Assembly: GCA_900770195.1 (NCBI GenBank)
Contig: CAAGJI010000055.1
Span: forward strand, 1-6,727
DNA length: 6,727 nt
Reading direction: 5' to 3'
From: Oscillospiraceae bacterium
GTDB taxonomy: Bacteria; Bacillota; Clostridia; Oscillospirales; Ruminococcaceae
Shown: positions 1 to 5,464 of the stretch, piece after piece
How positions within the stretch are numbered: the first letter of the stretch is position 1
Layout: every line of letters starts with the position of its first letter
The notes under the pieces: model-generated
What the model was told of the DNA's origin: nothing
What the model saw: the letters and a program-made list of their open reading frames with translations, nothing else
The model's database searches: none
Program-made: the position numbers and the translations under genes

Positions 1-20
1 CGGTGAAGCTGTTTTTGAAT

Positions 21-38
21 TGTCGCCGAATGGCGACA
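21..38. repeat. Perfect hairpin of a left-edge intergenic repeat
   Basis: TGTCGCC and GGCGACA form a perfect 7-bp stem around the 4-nt loop GAAT. No T-run follows on either strand, so it is a poor intrinsic terminator. With the pyrimidine-rich stretch that follows, it looks like the end of a dispersed intergenic repeat. I recall similar arrangements (a GTCGCC..GGCGAC hairpin next to TTAATTCAT-type tracts) between genes in Ruminococcus-like genomes, but cannot search here. Confidence 0.5.
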
Positions 39-79
39 CCTTAATTCATCATTCCTAACTCCTCATTCAAATAATTTCT
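39..79. repeat. Pyrimidine-rich flank of the left-edge repeat
   Basis: This stretch is built from near-repeated TTCATCATTCC and CTCCTCATTC units on the plus strand. It directly follows the hairpin and stops where a T8 run begins. It encodes nothing that I can see. It is probably part of the same dispersed element, whose other end lies outside the window. Confidence 0.35.
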
Positions 80-111
80 ATTTTTTTTAAAATACTACTT
101 GACAAATGATA

Positions 112-291
112 TTATACGTCCCACTTGTATCCCAAACCCTGTAGGTTTTCCAAATCGTATAACGAAGCCATTTCATTCCAGAAACCGCCTATAGTATTAT
201 ATTGGTTTTCATTTAACAAAGAAAACTCTTTAGCTATACCTGTAAAACGCATTTTATCACCACCAACTTCTAAGTTATAGGTTAGTCCCAC
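112..291 (-). pseudogene. Truncated GyrI-like (AraC effector-binding) domain protein
   Basis: The segment with a recognisable sequence, KMRFTGIAKEFSLLNENQYN followed by TIGGFWNEMASLY and LENLQGLGYKW, resembles the N-terminal part of GyrI-like / AraC effector-binding small-molecule domains. Those domains usually run to about 150 residues or more. Here the frame ends at a TAA two residues after KW, so most of the domain, including the second half of its fold, is missing. The start is uncertain. GTG at 291 overlaps the upstream gene's stop by 10 bp and gives 59 residues, while ATG at 252 has only a weak GGTGGTGA in front. Immediately past the break the sequence changes to AT-rich repeat DNA, so this looks like a deletion or recombination junction rather than a small natural protein. 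Family assignment is from memory of the motif pattern. Confidence 0.6.
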
Positions 292-716
292 ATAATTTCT
301 AAGCAATCGAAATTTTCTGGAATTGGCGGTACACATGAATAAATATTTAATTTAGTTTTTATTACTCCATCAGAGTGCAGCCACTCGCAATTCACTATTT
401 TTTCCAATTCCGCAGGCGAAATGGTTGTGCAAACCACGATTGTATCTCCTGCAAGAAGTAGTTCTTCTGTTCCATTATTTTCTACGATTTCTGTATCATC
501 ATGCAGTGCAACACGTATCCACGCTACGTTGGGCATCAATTCAATCTTTTGTAGCATATTCCATATTTCAGAAAGCGTCGGACGCCCACCACCCCATTCA
601 TTTGGAGCAATGGAGTCCTCCAATGTATTTCCATTGAAAAAATCATCGAGCGTTAATAATGGGAGGCGTTCTTCATTTTCTTTTAATATTTTTTTAAATA
701 CATTCAACTCTATCAT
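282..716 (-). CDS. Conserved hypothetical protein, 144 aa
   Basis: I do not know a function for this family. Recognisable segments are LDDFFNGN (about residue 23), a glycine-rich EWGGGRPTLSEIWNML stretch, a hydrophobic VAWIRVALHDDTEI strand, GDTIVVCTT, and a C-terminal PPIPENF..LEIMWD ending. I recall full-length clostridial relatives with the same start-to-end layout and the same LEI.WD ending, so the gene appears intact. There is no signal peptide or membrane segment, so it is probably a cytosolic alpha/beta protein. I chose ATG at 716 because GGAGA at 726-730 lies 9 nt upstream. An upstream GTG at 722 is only 3 nt from that site. The gene is expressed from a consensus promoter about 130 nt upstream and overlaps the truncated GyrI-like gene downstream. 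Confidence 0.75.
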   Translation of the reverse strand: MIELNVFKKILKENEERLPLLTLDDFFNGNTLEDSIAPNEWGGGRPTLSEIWNMLQKIELMPNVAWIRVALHDDTEIVENNGTEELLLAGDTIVVCTTISPAELEKIVNCEWLHSDGVIKTKLNIYSCVPPIPENFDCLEIMWD

Positions 717-725
717 AGTCACAGT

Positions 726-765
726 TCTCCTATCAGATTCTGATTTTTAATTCAATATCAGATTC
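726..765 (-). promoter_or_regulatory. Leader dyads and direct repeat next to the SD of the 144-aa gene
   Basis: TATCAGATTC occurs twice on the plus strand (731-740 and 756-765). The segment 732-744 is a perfect 13-bp palindrome, ATCAGATTCTGAT. In the minus-strand transcript the central ATCAGA (744-739) can pair either with the upstream TCTGAT (762-757) or with the downstream TCTGAT (737-732). The downstream copy abuts the Shine-Dalgarno AGGAGA. It could be a protein operator or a small translational switch, but the stems are only 6 bp, so regulation is a suggestion only. Confidence 0.25.
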
Positions 766-851
766 CACTTATCATCATAGAGGAATTTTGATAATTCATC
801 TTAATTCTTCTCAATATATTCCTCAATAGTTTTTAGAAATATGATATTCGT

Positions 852-880
852 ATTATAATACTTTAACATTAGTTTGTCAA
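852..880 (-). promoter_or_regulatory. Consensus sigma-A promoter for the 144-aa gene
   Basis: On the minus strand a perfect -35 TTGACA (880-875) is separated by exactly 17 bp from a perfect -10 TATAAT (857-852). A T8 run lies just upstream of the -35. Transcription would start near 845, giving a leader of about 130 nt before the ATG at 716. No other minus-strand gene start lies between, so it should serve the 144-aa gene and the truncated GyrI-like gene behind it. Confidence 0.8.
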
Positions 881-932
881 GTTTAAGTTAAAAAAAATTG
901 TACTTGATACTGTAGTATTCAGATAATAAAAT

Positions 933-968
933 GCCCTTGGATTTTGTCATAAAGACAAATTCAAGGGC
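933..968 (-). terminator. Intrinsic terminator downstream of the recombinase gene
   Basis: GCCCTTG (933-939) and CAAGGGC (962-968) form a 7-bp GC-rich base. The stem continues upward through ATTTTGTC / GACAAAT with one bulge to a short A-rich loop. In the minus direction the stem is followed by ATTTTATTAT. It starts about 18 nt past the stop codon of the tyrosine recombinase at 986. On the plus side it is followed by TTTTG, so it may act weakly in that direction as well. Confidence 0.75.
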
Positions 969-985
969 TTTTGTCGTTATAAATA

Positions 986-1918
986 TTAACTTAATGCAGA
1001 AAAGAAACGCATTACCAAATCAATATCTTTATTTTCAAGTTCCTGAATGATATGTAAATACGTTTTCTGTGTAGTTGTCATACTTGCATGACCAAGTCTT
1101 CTTGCAACACTTGCGATTGATACGCCTGCAAACAGGAGCAGTGAAGCATGTGTGTGCCTTAAACCATGTATTGAAATAGTAGGCACTTTTGCTTTTTTAC
1201 AGTAACGTTCAAGAACATCATTTACAGTGGAGTTGTATATTTTGGTATCTTTTTTTACAAATATAGGTTCATTTTCAGGAAGGTCTTTAACAAGTCCGGA
1301 AAATTGGATAACAGTCTGCCAATCCATCTGTATTTTTCTGACATACGATCTGTTCTTAATTGGAAGAAAACCACCTTCACCTTTGTAATCCCACGTTTTA
1401 TTAATCGAAAGTGTCTGATGTGGAAAATCAAAATCTTTTGGTGTAAGTGCTAAAGCTTCAGAAAAGCGCATGCCTGTTTTAGCAACCAACAGAATAAACC
1501 AATCCCAACTTATTTCAGGCTGTAAATCCAGATTTGTAAGAAGTGTGTGAAGCTCAAACTGATTAAGATATTTGATTTTCTTTTCTCTTGGAGTTTTGCC
1601 TTTGATAATAGCTTTTCTCGTTGGACCACGATCAATCAATCCCTCATCGACAGCATCAATAATGGCACATTTCAACTGATGATGAAAATCCATTGTGGTC
1701 TGTCTTTCGTGAGTTTCTGCATAACTGTTTATCAACTGCTGATAGTTGATTCTTGTCATTTCACCGACTTTAAGATCAGGAATAAGTTTTTTAATCCACT
1801 GCTGAGTCATCAGGTACTTATCCATAGTTACCTTACGAATAGCACCTTCTTTGTACACTTTTATCCACTGAGCGTAATACTCATAAAACCAAGTGTCTTT
1901 TGTAATTTTGTCTAACAT
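986..1918 (-). CDS. Tyrosine recombinase of the hsdS-linked type, 310 aa
   Basis: This is a full-length tyrosine site-specific recombinase. It has an N-terminal SAM-like core-binding region (about residues 10-90) and a C-terminal catalytic domain (about 115-300). The catalytic set is visible: Arg151 in TGMRFSEALAL, His251 and Arg254 in HGLRHTHAS, His277 in RRLGHASM, and nucleophile Tyr287 in QKTYLHI. The beta-hairpin lysine is probably Lys174 or Lys188. The sequence closely matches my memory of integrases encoded beside invertible type I hsdS genes in Firmicutes, where they recombine hsdS target-recognition regions. Here its ATG overlaps the stop of the hsdS remnant by 7 bp (ATGTTAG). It also has its own AAGGAG (1926-1931) 7 nt upstream. 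The ORF is intact although its hsdS partner is broken. Substrate sites in this copy are inferred, not seen. Confidence 0.9.
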   Translation of the reverse strand: MLDKITKDTWFYEYYAQWIKVYKEGAIRKVTMDKYLMTQQWIKKLIPDLKVGEMTRINYQQLINSYAETHERQTTMDFHHQLKCAIIDAVDEGLIDRGPTRKAIIKGKTPREKKIKYLNQFELHTLLTNLDLQPEISWDWFILLVAKTGMRFSEALALTPKDFDFPHQTLSINKTWDYKGEGGFLPIKNRSYVRKIQMDWQTVIQFSGLVKDLPENEPIFVKKDTKIYNSTVNDVLERYCKKAKVPTISIHGLRHTHASLLLFAGVSIASVARRLGHASMTTTQKTYLHIIQELENKDIDLVMRFFSALS

Positions 1919-2489
1919 TTATATACTCCTTTTTTAATGGCTTTTGCTGATTTTAACTTTAATTTTAACCAACGCTGATGAAGGGTAATTACGCTGTCAA
2001 GGTTGCGGAAATATGTGCTGATTTTTGATTGTTCATATTTATTTGTTGGAATATAAAAAGAAATATTCTTTAATTCTGTTTCAGTCATTGTTGGAACTGC
2101 CCCTCCTATTTTTACAGAGGCTATTTGTCTTTGCACTTTGTCAGTTGTAAGAATTACAGAAAGAATTTTTTGTAACTCCTCCTCAACTTTTATCACAGCT
2201 ACCTGTGAATTTACAGTTGCATCCTCTGAAAAATTGGAAACCAATGCACTTTTCCTAATGATGAACCAGTTTTCACAAATAAAATATTTCCATTTTTAAC
2301 CATTATTTCAGGTGATTCATCATATTTAAATCTTGTTATATAAGTATTTTTTACATCTAAAGATAACTGATTATCAACAATATTAGTTGGTATAAATGCA
2401 ATAACTCCACCTTGCTCCTTTGTAATTATGTCAGCTTCTGTGTAACCTCTAAATCCTATTCTACCATTTATTTTACAAATTCCTCCCAG
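1912..2489 (-). pseudogene. hsdS: C-terminal half of type I restriction specificity subunit HsdS, frameshifted
   Basis: Reading from 2489, the sequence begins KLGGICKINGRIGFRGYTEA, typical of the start of an HsdS target-recognition domain. It continues through IPTNIVDNQL, NGNILFVKTGSSLGKV, ATVNSQVAVI, GGAVPTMTETELKNISFYIP and YFRNLDSVITLHQR, the usual run into the distal conserved helix. HsdS chooses the DNA target of a type I restriction-modification complex. Intact HsdS has two recognition domains in about 400 residues, and only the second is here. After GKV (codon 2249-2247) one base appears lost, near 2246: restoring one G would give GKVALVSNFSEDATVNS, whereas the actual frame ends after WFPIFQRMQL. 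The C-terminal tail (WLKLKLKSAKAIKKGVYKC) is also atypical. The first half of hsdS and any hsdM/hsdR are absent from the window. Confidence 0.85.
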
Positions 2490-3566
2490 CTTATGCTGTT
2501 TTACAACAAATGCTCCAAGGCGTTTTTGTTCATCTGACGGCGGACAGTCATCTTTTATGTGCTGATAGTATTTATCAAGTTCCATATCATCAGGAAATTT
2601 GCCTGCAATCCAGCATTCCACAAATTCAAACTGCTTATCAATATTGTTTTTAAAGGTTTCATCATCTTCACGGCATTCAGACATATTAATCATGTCAATC
2701 AGTGTTTCAAAATTCCTCTCATCAACAGGTGACAATGTAAAAATCATAGCAATATATGATGTATACAGAAGTTTTTCCGCTTTAACCCAGAAATCATCAC
2801 CGTCGCTTTGCTGTGAACTTGTTGTATTCTTTATCAGAACATTAACAAATTTCAGAATATCTTTTTCACGGTTACGCTCTGATATGTAGGCAAATGGATT
2901 GTAATGCATTGATTTTGCAAAGTCGATTGTATTGAACACCTTGATTTTATACGGCTCATAATAGATTGAACCTTTGCTGTTTTTGTATGGTCTGCCTTTT
3001 TGAAACATTTTTCCACATTCAATCAGAACTGTTCCTTTCGGGTCAGTTACGATATATGAAGAATGCATCTGCATAAGATTTGGTTTTACAAAGAATCTTG
3101 TTTTACCTGAACCTGAACCGCCTATAACAAGAATATTCTTATTTCTGGCGTACTTCGGATGTGAAGGTTTACCCATTGTAAGACCTTCTGTCTGTGTAAG
3201 AATTACATTATTATCCTTATTATGCAAATCCATATATGGTTCAATATCTTTTTGTGTACCCCATACGGCAGAGCCATATTCCGTACCTTGTCTGAATTTT
3301 TTCTTATTGGCTGCCCTCATTTTCATAACAAATTTCATAGCAACACCAACAGCAATTCCAATAAGCAAATCAATCGGGTAAAATGACGGAATGATATGTG
3401 CAAAAGCTTTGCCGAGATTATTCAGAGCAGGGAGTATCTTTTCAGAAACATCTTTATCCTCAGCCGTTCGGAAAGAATAGCAGATAATGTTGCCTGCATA
3501 AGCAAAGATGACATAAACAAGATTATTGAGAACAAACTTTTTGATTTTAGTGGAATTAATCTGCAT
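2211..3566 (-). pseudogene. virD4: Chimeric ORF: truncated VirD4/TraG coupling protein fused in frame to HsdS recognition domain
   Basis: Residues 1-360 are the front of a VirD4-type (type IV coupling) ATPase, the inner-membrane protein that delivers relaxase-bound DNA to a conjugation channel. Two hydrophobic segments (about 11-30 and 62-82) precede Walker A GGSGSGKT (149-156), and VTDPKGT (173-179) follows. Family members are usually near 600 residues. Here everything after AFVVKQHKL is missing, including the Walker B region. From residue about 359 the frame is HsdS (GGICKINGRIGFRGY onward) until a frameshift near codon 441 leads to a stop. The total is 451 residues. The start is ATG at 3566 with GAGG 7-8 nt upstream, overlapping the end of pcfB. 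Coupling activity should be lost. Both parts are recognised by family motifs, and the junction position is judged by eye. Confidence 0.85.
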
Positions 3567-3576
3567 TACATTTACC

Positions 3577-4044
3577 TCAGATGCTCATATTCTTTGATTT
3601 TTCACGAACCTTATCTTTTTTCTTTGATTGCTTTGCAATTTCCTGTGCCTGTTCCTTCATCTGTTCTCTTGTGATTTCACCTCTCGGATTTACAAGTTCA
3701 CTCTGTTTTTTAACAGCATATTCTGAAAATGCACGTTTAAAATCATCAGTTTCAGATGCCTGAAAGAAAACGTGATATATATCACTGTTACTTTCTTTTT
3801 TTACCGCAAAATCAATATCATACTTTTTGGCAACATTAAGAAAATCAGAAATATTTCCTATATCTATGTTTTCAAGTCTGCCTGCTTTTTCAGATAGTTG
3901 CTTTACTGTCATCTTTCCTTTTCTTTGGGCAGTGCCGTTCAAAAAGTCCTGCATAACAGATTTCAGAGTATCGCTTGTAAAATCTTTTGCTTTTACTGAT
4001 AAATCGAGTGCTTTTCTAACACCTTTTTCAAAATCACTGCTCAT
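3577..4044 (-). CDS. pcfB: PcfB-family (DUF3801) conjugation accessory protein, 155 aa
   Basis: The core GKMTVKQLSEK...GNISDFLNVAKKYDIDFAVKK...YHVFFQA..TDDFKRAFSEY (about residues 42-112) is the DUF3801/PcfB signature. It is followed by a charged, lysine-rich tail. PcfB-type proteins are encoded directly upstream of the VirD4-like coupling ATPase in Gram-positive conjugative elements and take part in relaxosome or coupling-protein work at the transfer channel. The gene order here matches: its stop lies 10 nt before the coupling gene's ATG. There is no strong Shine-Dalgarno. The ATG overlaps the upstream stop as ATGA (4041-4044), so translation is probably coupled. The gene appears intact, but with the coupling protein broken it likely has no working partner in this locus. 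Confidence 0.85.
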   Translation of the reverse strand: MSSDFEKGVRKALDLSVKAKDFTSDTLKSVMQDFLNGTAQRKGKMTVKQLSEKAGRLENIDIGNISDFLNVAKKYDIDFAVKKESNSDIYHVFFQASETDDFKRAFSEYAVKKQSELVNPRGEITREQMKEQAQEIAKQSKKKDKVREKSKNMSI

Positions 4045-4286
4045 AACGGGAACTCAAACGTCGGTACAATGTTGTCAGAAAGCCACTTAATAAAGTCTTT
4101 TCTGACCTCATTGAAACGTTCTTCATCATCATATTCAGCGATTGTAATACAGTTTTCAGTATCACCGTTAAGAAAAACAGCAAAGCCGAAAAGAGTATTA
4201 CCTTCGTCAGTGCCAGATACAACACTTGCAACAGCGTTACTGTAGTTAAATACAGTAACGTCCTGAGAAACGATTGATAATGTCAT
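4041..4286 (-). CDS. Small conserved protein of the conjugation operon, 81 aa
   Basis: This is the first gene of the minus-strand operon. It starts at ATG 4286 with a strong AAAGGAGGA 7 nt upstream and overlaps pcfB by ATGA. The N-terminus MTLSIVSQDVTVFNYSN and the ITIAEYDDEERFNEVRKDF segment resemble short proteins that I have seen next to PcfB/coupling genes in clostridial integrative elements, where IVSQD.TV and .EYD..ERA patterns recur. No catalytic motif, membrane segment or signal peptide is visible, and the function is unknown. Its place ahead of pcfB and its tight coupling suggest a role tied to transfer or its control. Confidence 0.75.
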   Translation of the reverse strand: MTLSIVSQDVTVFNYSNAVASVVSGTDEGNTLFGFAVFLNGDTENCITIAEYDDEERFNEVRKDFIKWLSDNIVPTFEFPL

Positions 4287-4317
4287 TCGTTTATCCTCCT
4301 TTCAATTTTCTGTGGAT

Positions 4318-4323
4318 ATTATA
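4318..4323 (-). promoter_or_regulatory. -10 element of the conjugation operon promoter
   Basis: A perfect minus-strand TATAAT (4323-4318) lies about 32 nt before the ATG at 4286. At 16-18 bp upstream there is no TTGACA-like -35, only A/G-rich sequence inside the GCAACA array. A good -10, no -35 and phased upstream repeats are what an activator-dependent promoter would look like. The start of transcription would be near 4311. Confidence 0.55.
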
Positions 4324-4335
4324 CTATTTTTCAGG

Positions 4336-4381
4336 TGTTGCTTTCTGTTGCCTGATGTTGCTTTTTGTTGCTTATTGTTGC
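4336..4381. repeat. Five TGTTGC direct repeats at exact 10-bp period
   Basis: TGTTGC occurs at 4336, 4346, 4356, 4366 and 4376, each copy exactly 10 bp from the next, with variable mostly T-rich 4-bp spacers. On the minus strand the unit is GCAACA. The spacing is about one helical turn, so all copies face the same side of the DNA. The array spans roughly -25 to -70 of the conjugation operon promoter, covering the place where the -35 should be. It is probably a binding array for an activator or for a relaxosome/partition-type protein. The binding protein is not identifiable from the window. Confidence 0.8.
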
Positions 4382-4396
4382 TTTGAAAAAAAGGTA

Positions 4397-4429
4397 AAAA
4401 AATACAGCCACTGAAGTGACTGTGTTTTT
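4397..4429. terminator. Bidirectional intrinsic terminator between conjugation operon and sfsA
   Basis: ACAGCCAC (4404-4411) and GTGACTGT (4416-4423) pair around a TGAA loop with one C/A mismatch, which becomes a G-U pair on the minus strand. The stem is flanked by an A-run on the left and a T-run on the right, giving a U-tract in both directions. No gene in the window ends close to it on either side. It therefore either insulates the two divergent units or is left over from a lost gene. Confidence 0.7.
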
Positions 4430-4436
4430 GAGATTA

Positions 4437-4465
4437 TTGTGTTTTAATAAAAAATATGATATAAT
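4437..4465 (+). promoter_or_regulatory. Probable sfsA promoter
   Basis: TTGTGT (4437-4442) is followed after 17 bp by a perfect TATAAT (4460-4465), about 50 nt before the sfsA start. A second TATAAT at 4481-4486 has no acceptable -35 at the right distance. The terminator hairpin at 4397-4429 lies just upstream, so sfsA should be transcribed independently of leftward genes. Confidence 0.55.
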
Positions 4466-4515
4466 TCTTTACATAGATAATATAATCAACTTTAAAGATT
4501 AAAAGGAATTAAAAT

Positions 4516-5235
4516 ATGAGATATACAAATATTGAAAAAGCAACATTTATTTCAAGGCCAAACCGCTTTGTAGCAAATGTTGAAATTAACGGAAAAATTG
4601 AAACCGTTCATGTTAAAAATACAGGCAGATGCAAAGAATTGCTTTTGCCTGGCTGTAAAGTTATTCTTGAAAAATCTGAAAATTCAAACAGAAAAACAAA
4701 GTATAATTTAATTGCAGTTTATAAAGAAAATTTGGGATTAGTTAATATTGACAGTCAGGCACCTAACAAAGTAGTAAAAGAATGGATTGAAAGCAGACCG
4801 GAATTTTTTAATGACATAACACTTTTAAAATCTGAATATACATATGGAAAATCAAGGATTGATTTCTATCTTGAATGCGGTAAACGTAAAATTTTTATTG
4901 AAGTAAAAGGTTGCACCCTTGAAATTAACGGATTGGGATATTTTCCTGATGCACCGACAGAAAGAGGAGTTAAGCATTTAAATGAACTTGCAAATGCTTC
5001 AGAACAAGGATTTGAATGCTATATTGCTTTTGCAATTACAATGCCTGAAATTAGCAAGGTCTTTGCAAATAACAAAACTCACAGGGCATTTGGTGAAGCA
5101 TTGAATAATGCTGAAAAGCATGGAGTCAAAATACTATATCTGCCTTGCAATGTCACAGAAGATAGTCTTGAAATAACGGATTGCATCATCAAAAGTAATT
5201 CTGATTTTTTCACATATTCTGATATTTCTTTATAA
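4516..5235 (+). CDS. sfsA: DNA/RNA nuclease SfsA, 239 aa
   Basis: This is a full-length SfsA-family protein of about the usual length. The N-terminal OB-like part shows RPNRFVANVEINGK and HVKNTGRCKELLLPG (residues 14-46). The C-terminal part carries the nuclease-like core with SRIDFYLE (Arg114, Asp116) and IEVKG (Glu129, Lys131), then FPDAPTERGVKHLNEL. SfsA was first described as a sugar-fermentation stimulation protein in Escherichia coli, and later family work assigns nuclease activity. The PD-(D/E)XK-like residues fit that. The start at ATG 4516 is supported by AAGGA just upstream. The gene has its own promoter. It is the most housekeeping-like gene in the window and probably marks chromosomal flank beside the decayed conjugative segment. 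Confidence 0.93.
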   Translation: MRYTNIEKATFISRPNRFVANVEINGKIETVHVKNTGRCKELLLPGCKVILEKSENSNRKTKYNLIAVYKENLGLVNIDSQAPNKVVKEWIESRPEFFNDITLLKSEYTYGKSRIDFYLECGKRKIFIEVKGCTLEINGLGYFPDAPTERGVKHLNELANASEQGFECYIAFAITMPEISKVFANNKTHRAFGEALNNAEKHGVKILYLPCNVTEDSLEITDCIIKSNSDFFTYSDISL

Positions 5236-5425
5236 TCCTGTAGACCCAGCTTCTTTCATAAAAATCTTTGCTTACAATATCAGCACGTGAAACATGGTTT
5301 ACGAAATATTCAATTACAATAAAACGCTCATTATCAGATTTAATCCTTACAGAATAATCAAGTATAAGATGGTGTATCTCTGTAAGACGATGAGTTAAAG
5401 GCTGTAGTTTAGCGTATAATTTCAC
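5210..5425 (-). CDS. Doubtful small ORF converging on sfsA, 71 aa
   Basis: I do not recognise this protein. The frame has no internal stop and a balanced composition (LHHL-type helix, RIKSDNERFIVIEYFVNHV strand-like stretch, KDFYERSWVYRIIKKYQ basic end), so it could be a real small protein or the C-terminal remnant of a larger one. Against it, the start is GTG at 5425 with no Shine-Dalgarno in front, no minus-strand promoter is evident, and the 3' end overlaps sfsA by 26 bp. The frame is open for only six more codons upstream (to a TAA at 5446-5444), so a longer product would need a frameshift. Confidence 0.3.
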   Translation of the reverse strand: MKLYAKLQPLTHRLTEIHHLILDYSVRIKSDNERFIVIEYFVNHVSRADIVSKDFYERSWVYRIIKKYQNM

Positions 5426-5435
5426 GCAAATATAG

Positions 5436-5464
5436 TTGCTTTTTTAGCATGTATATGGTATAAT
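5436..5464 (+). promoter_or_regulatory. Sigma-A promoter of the SDR gene
   Basis: TTGCTT (5436-5441), a 17-bp spacer and a perfect TATAAT (5459-5464) lie about 68 nt before the SDR start codon, giving a leader of about 60 nt from near 5471. Within the leader, 5481-5488 and 5497-5504 can form a small hairpin with one mismatch. Confidence 0.7.

Noticed and set aside
421..750. Two plus-strand open frames opposite the 144-aa gene
   Set aside because: They are serine/histidine-rich shadows of the minus-strand gene, without start signals. The minus gene has a consensus promoter and Shine-Dalgarno.
804..869. Minus-strand reading MLKYYNTNIIFLKTIEEYIE in the leader of the 144-aa gene
   Set aside because: It stops after 22 codons, and its ATG lies within the promoter spacer, upstream of the predicted transcript start. 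A further coding-like stretch after the stop (DELSKFLYDDKWNLILN) could be an old gene remnant, but nothing identifies it.
907..918. Palindrome ATACTGTAGTAT upstream of the minus-strand promoter
   Set aside because: It is a 5-bp dyad arm in AT-rich DNA with no linked regulator gene and no repeated copy. The evidence is too weak to call an operator.
2599..2889. Plus-strand open frame opposite the coupling protein gene
   Set aside because: It is a shadow frame antisense to recognisable VirD4 sequence, with no start signals.
4034..4231. Alternative minus-strand frame of 65 codons inside the 81-aa gene
   Set aside because: It is a leucine/serine-rich out-of-frame reading. The 81-aa frame has a strong Shine-Dalgarno and couples to pcfB through ATGA.
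4336..4381. CRISPR array
   Set aside because: The repeats are 6 bp with 4-bp spacers, with no spacer-sized unique segments and no cas genes. The pattern is that of a protein-binding array.
5245..5252. CCCAGCTT matching the VirD4-HsdS junction sequence at 2485-2492
   Set aside because: Only 8 bases match and the flanks differ, so it is best taken as chance and not as a second recombination site.
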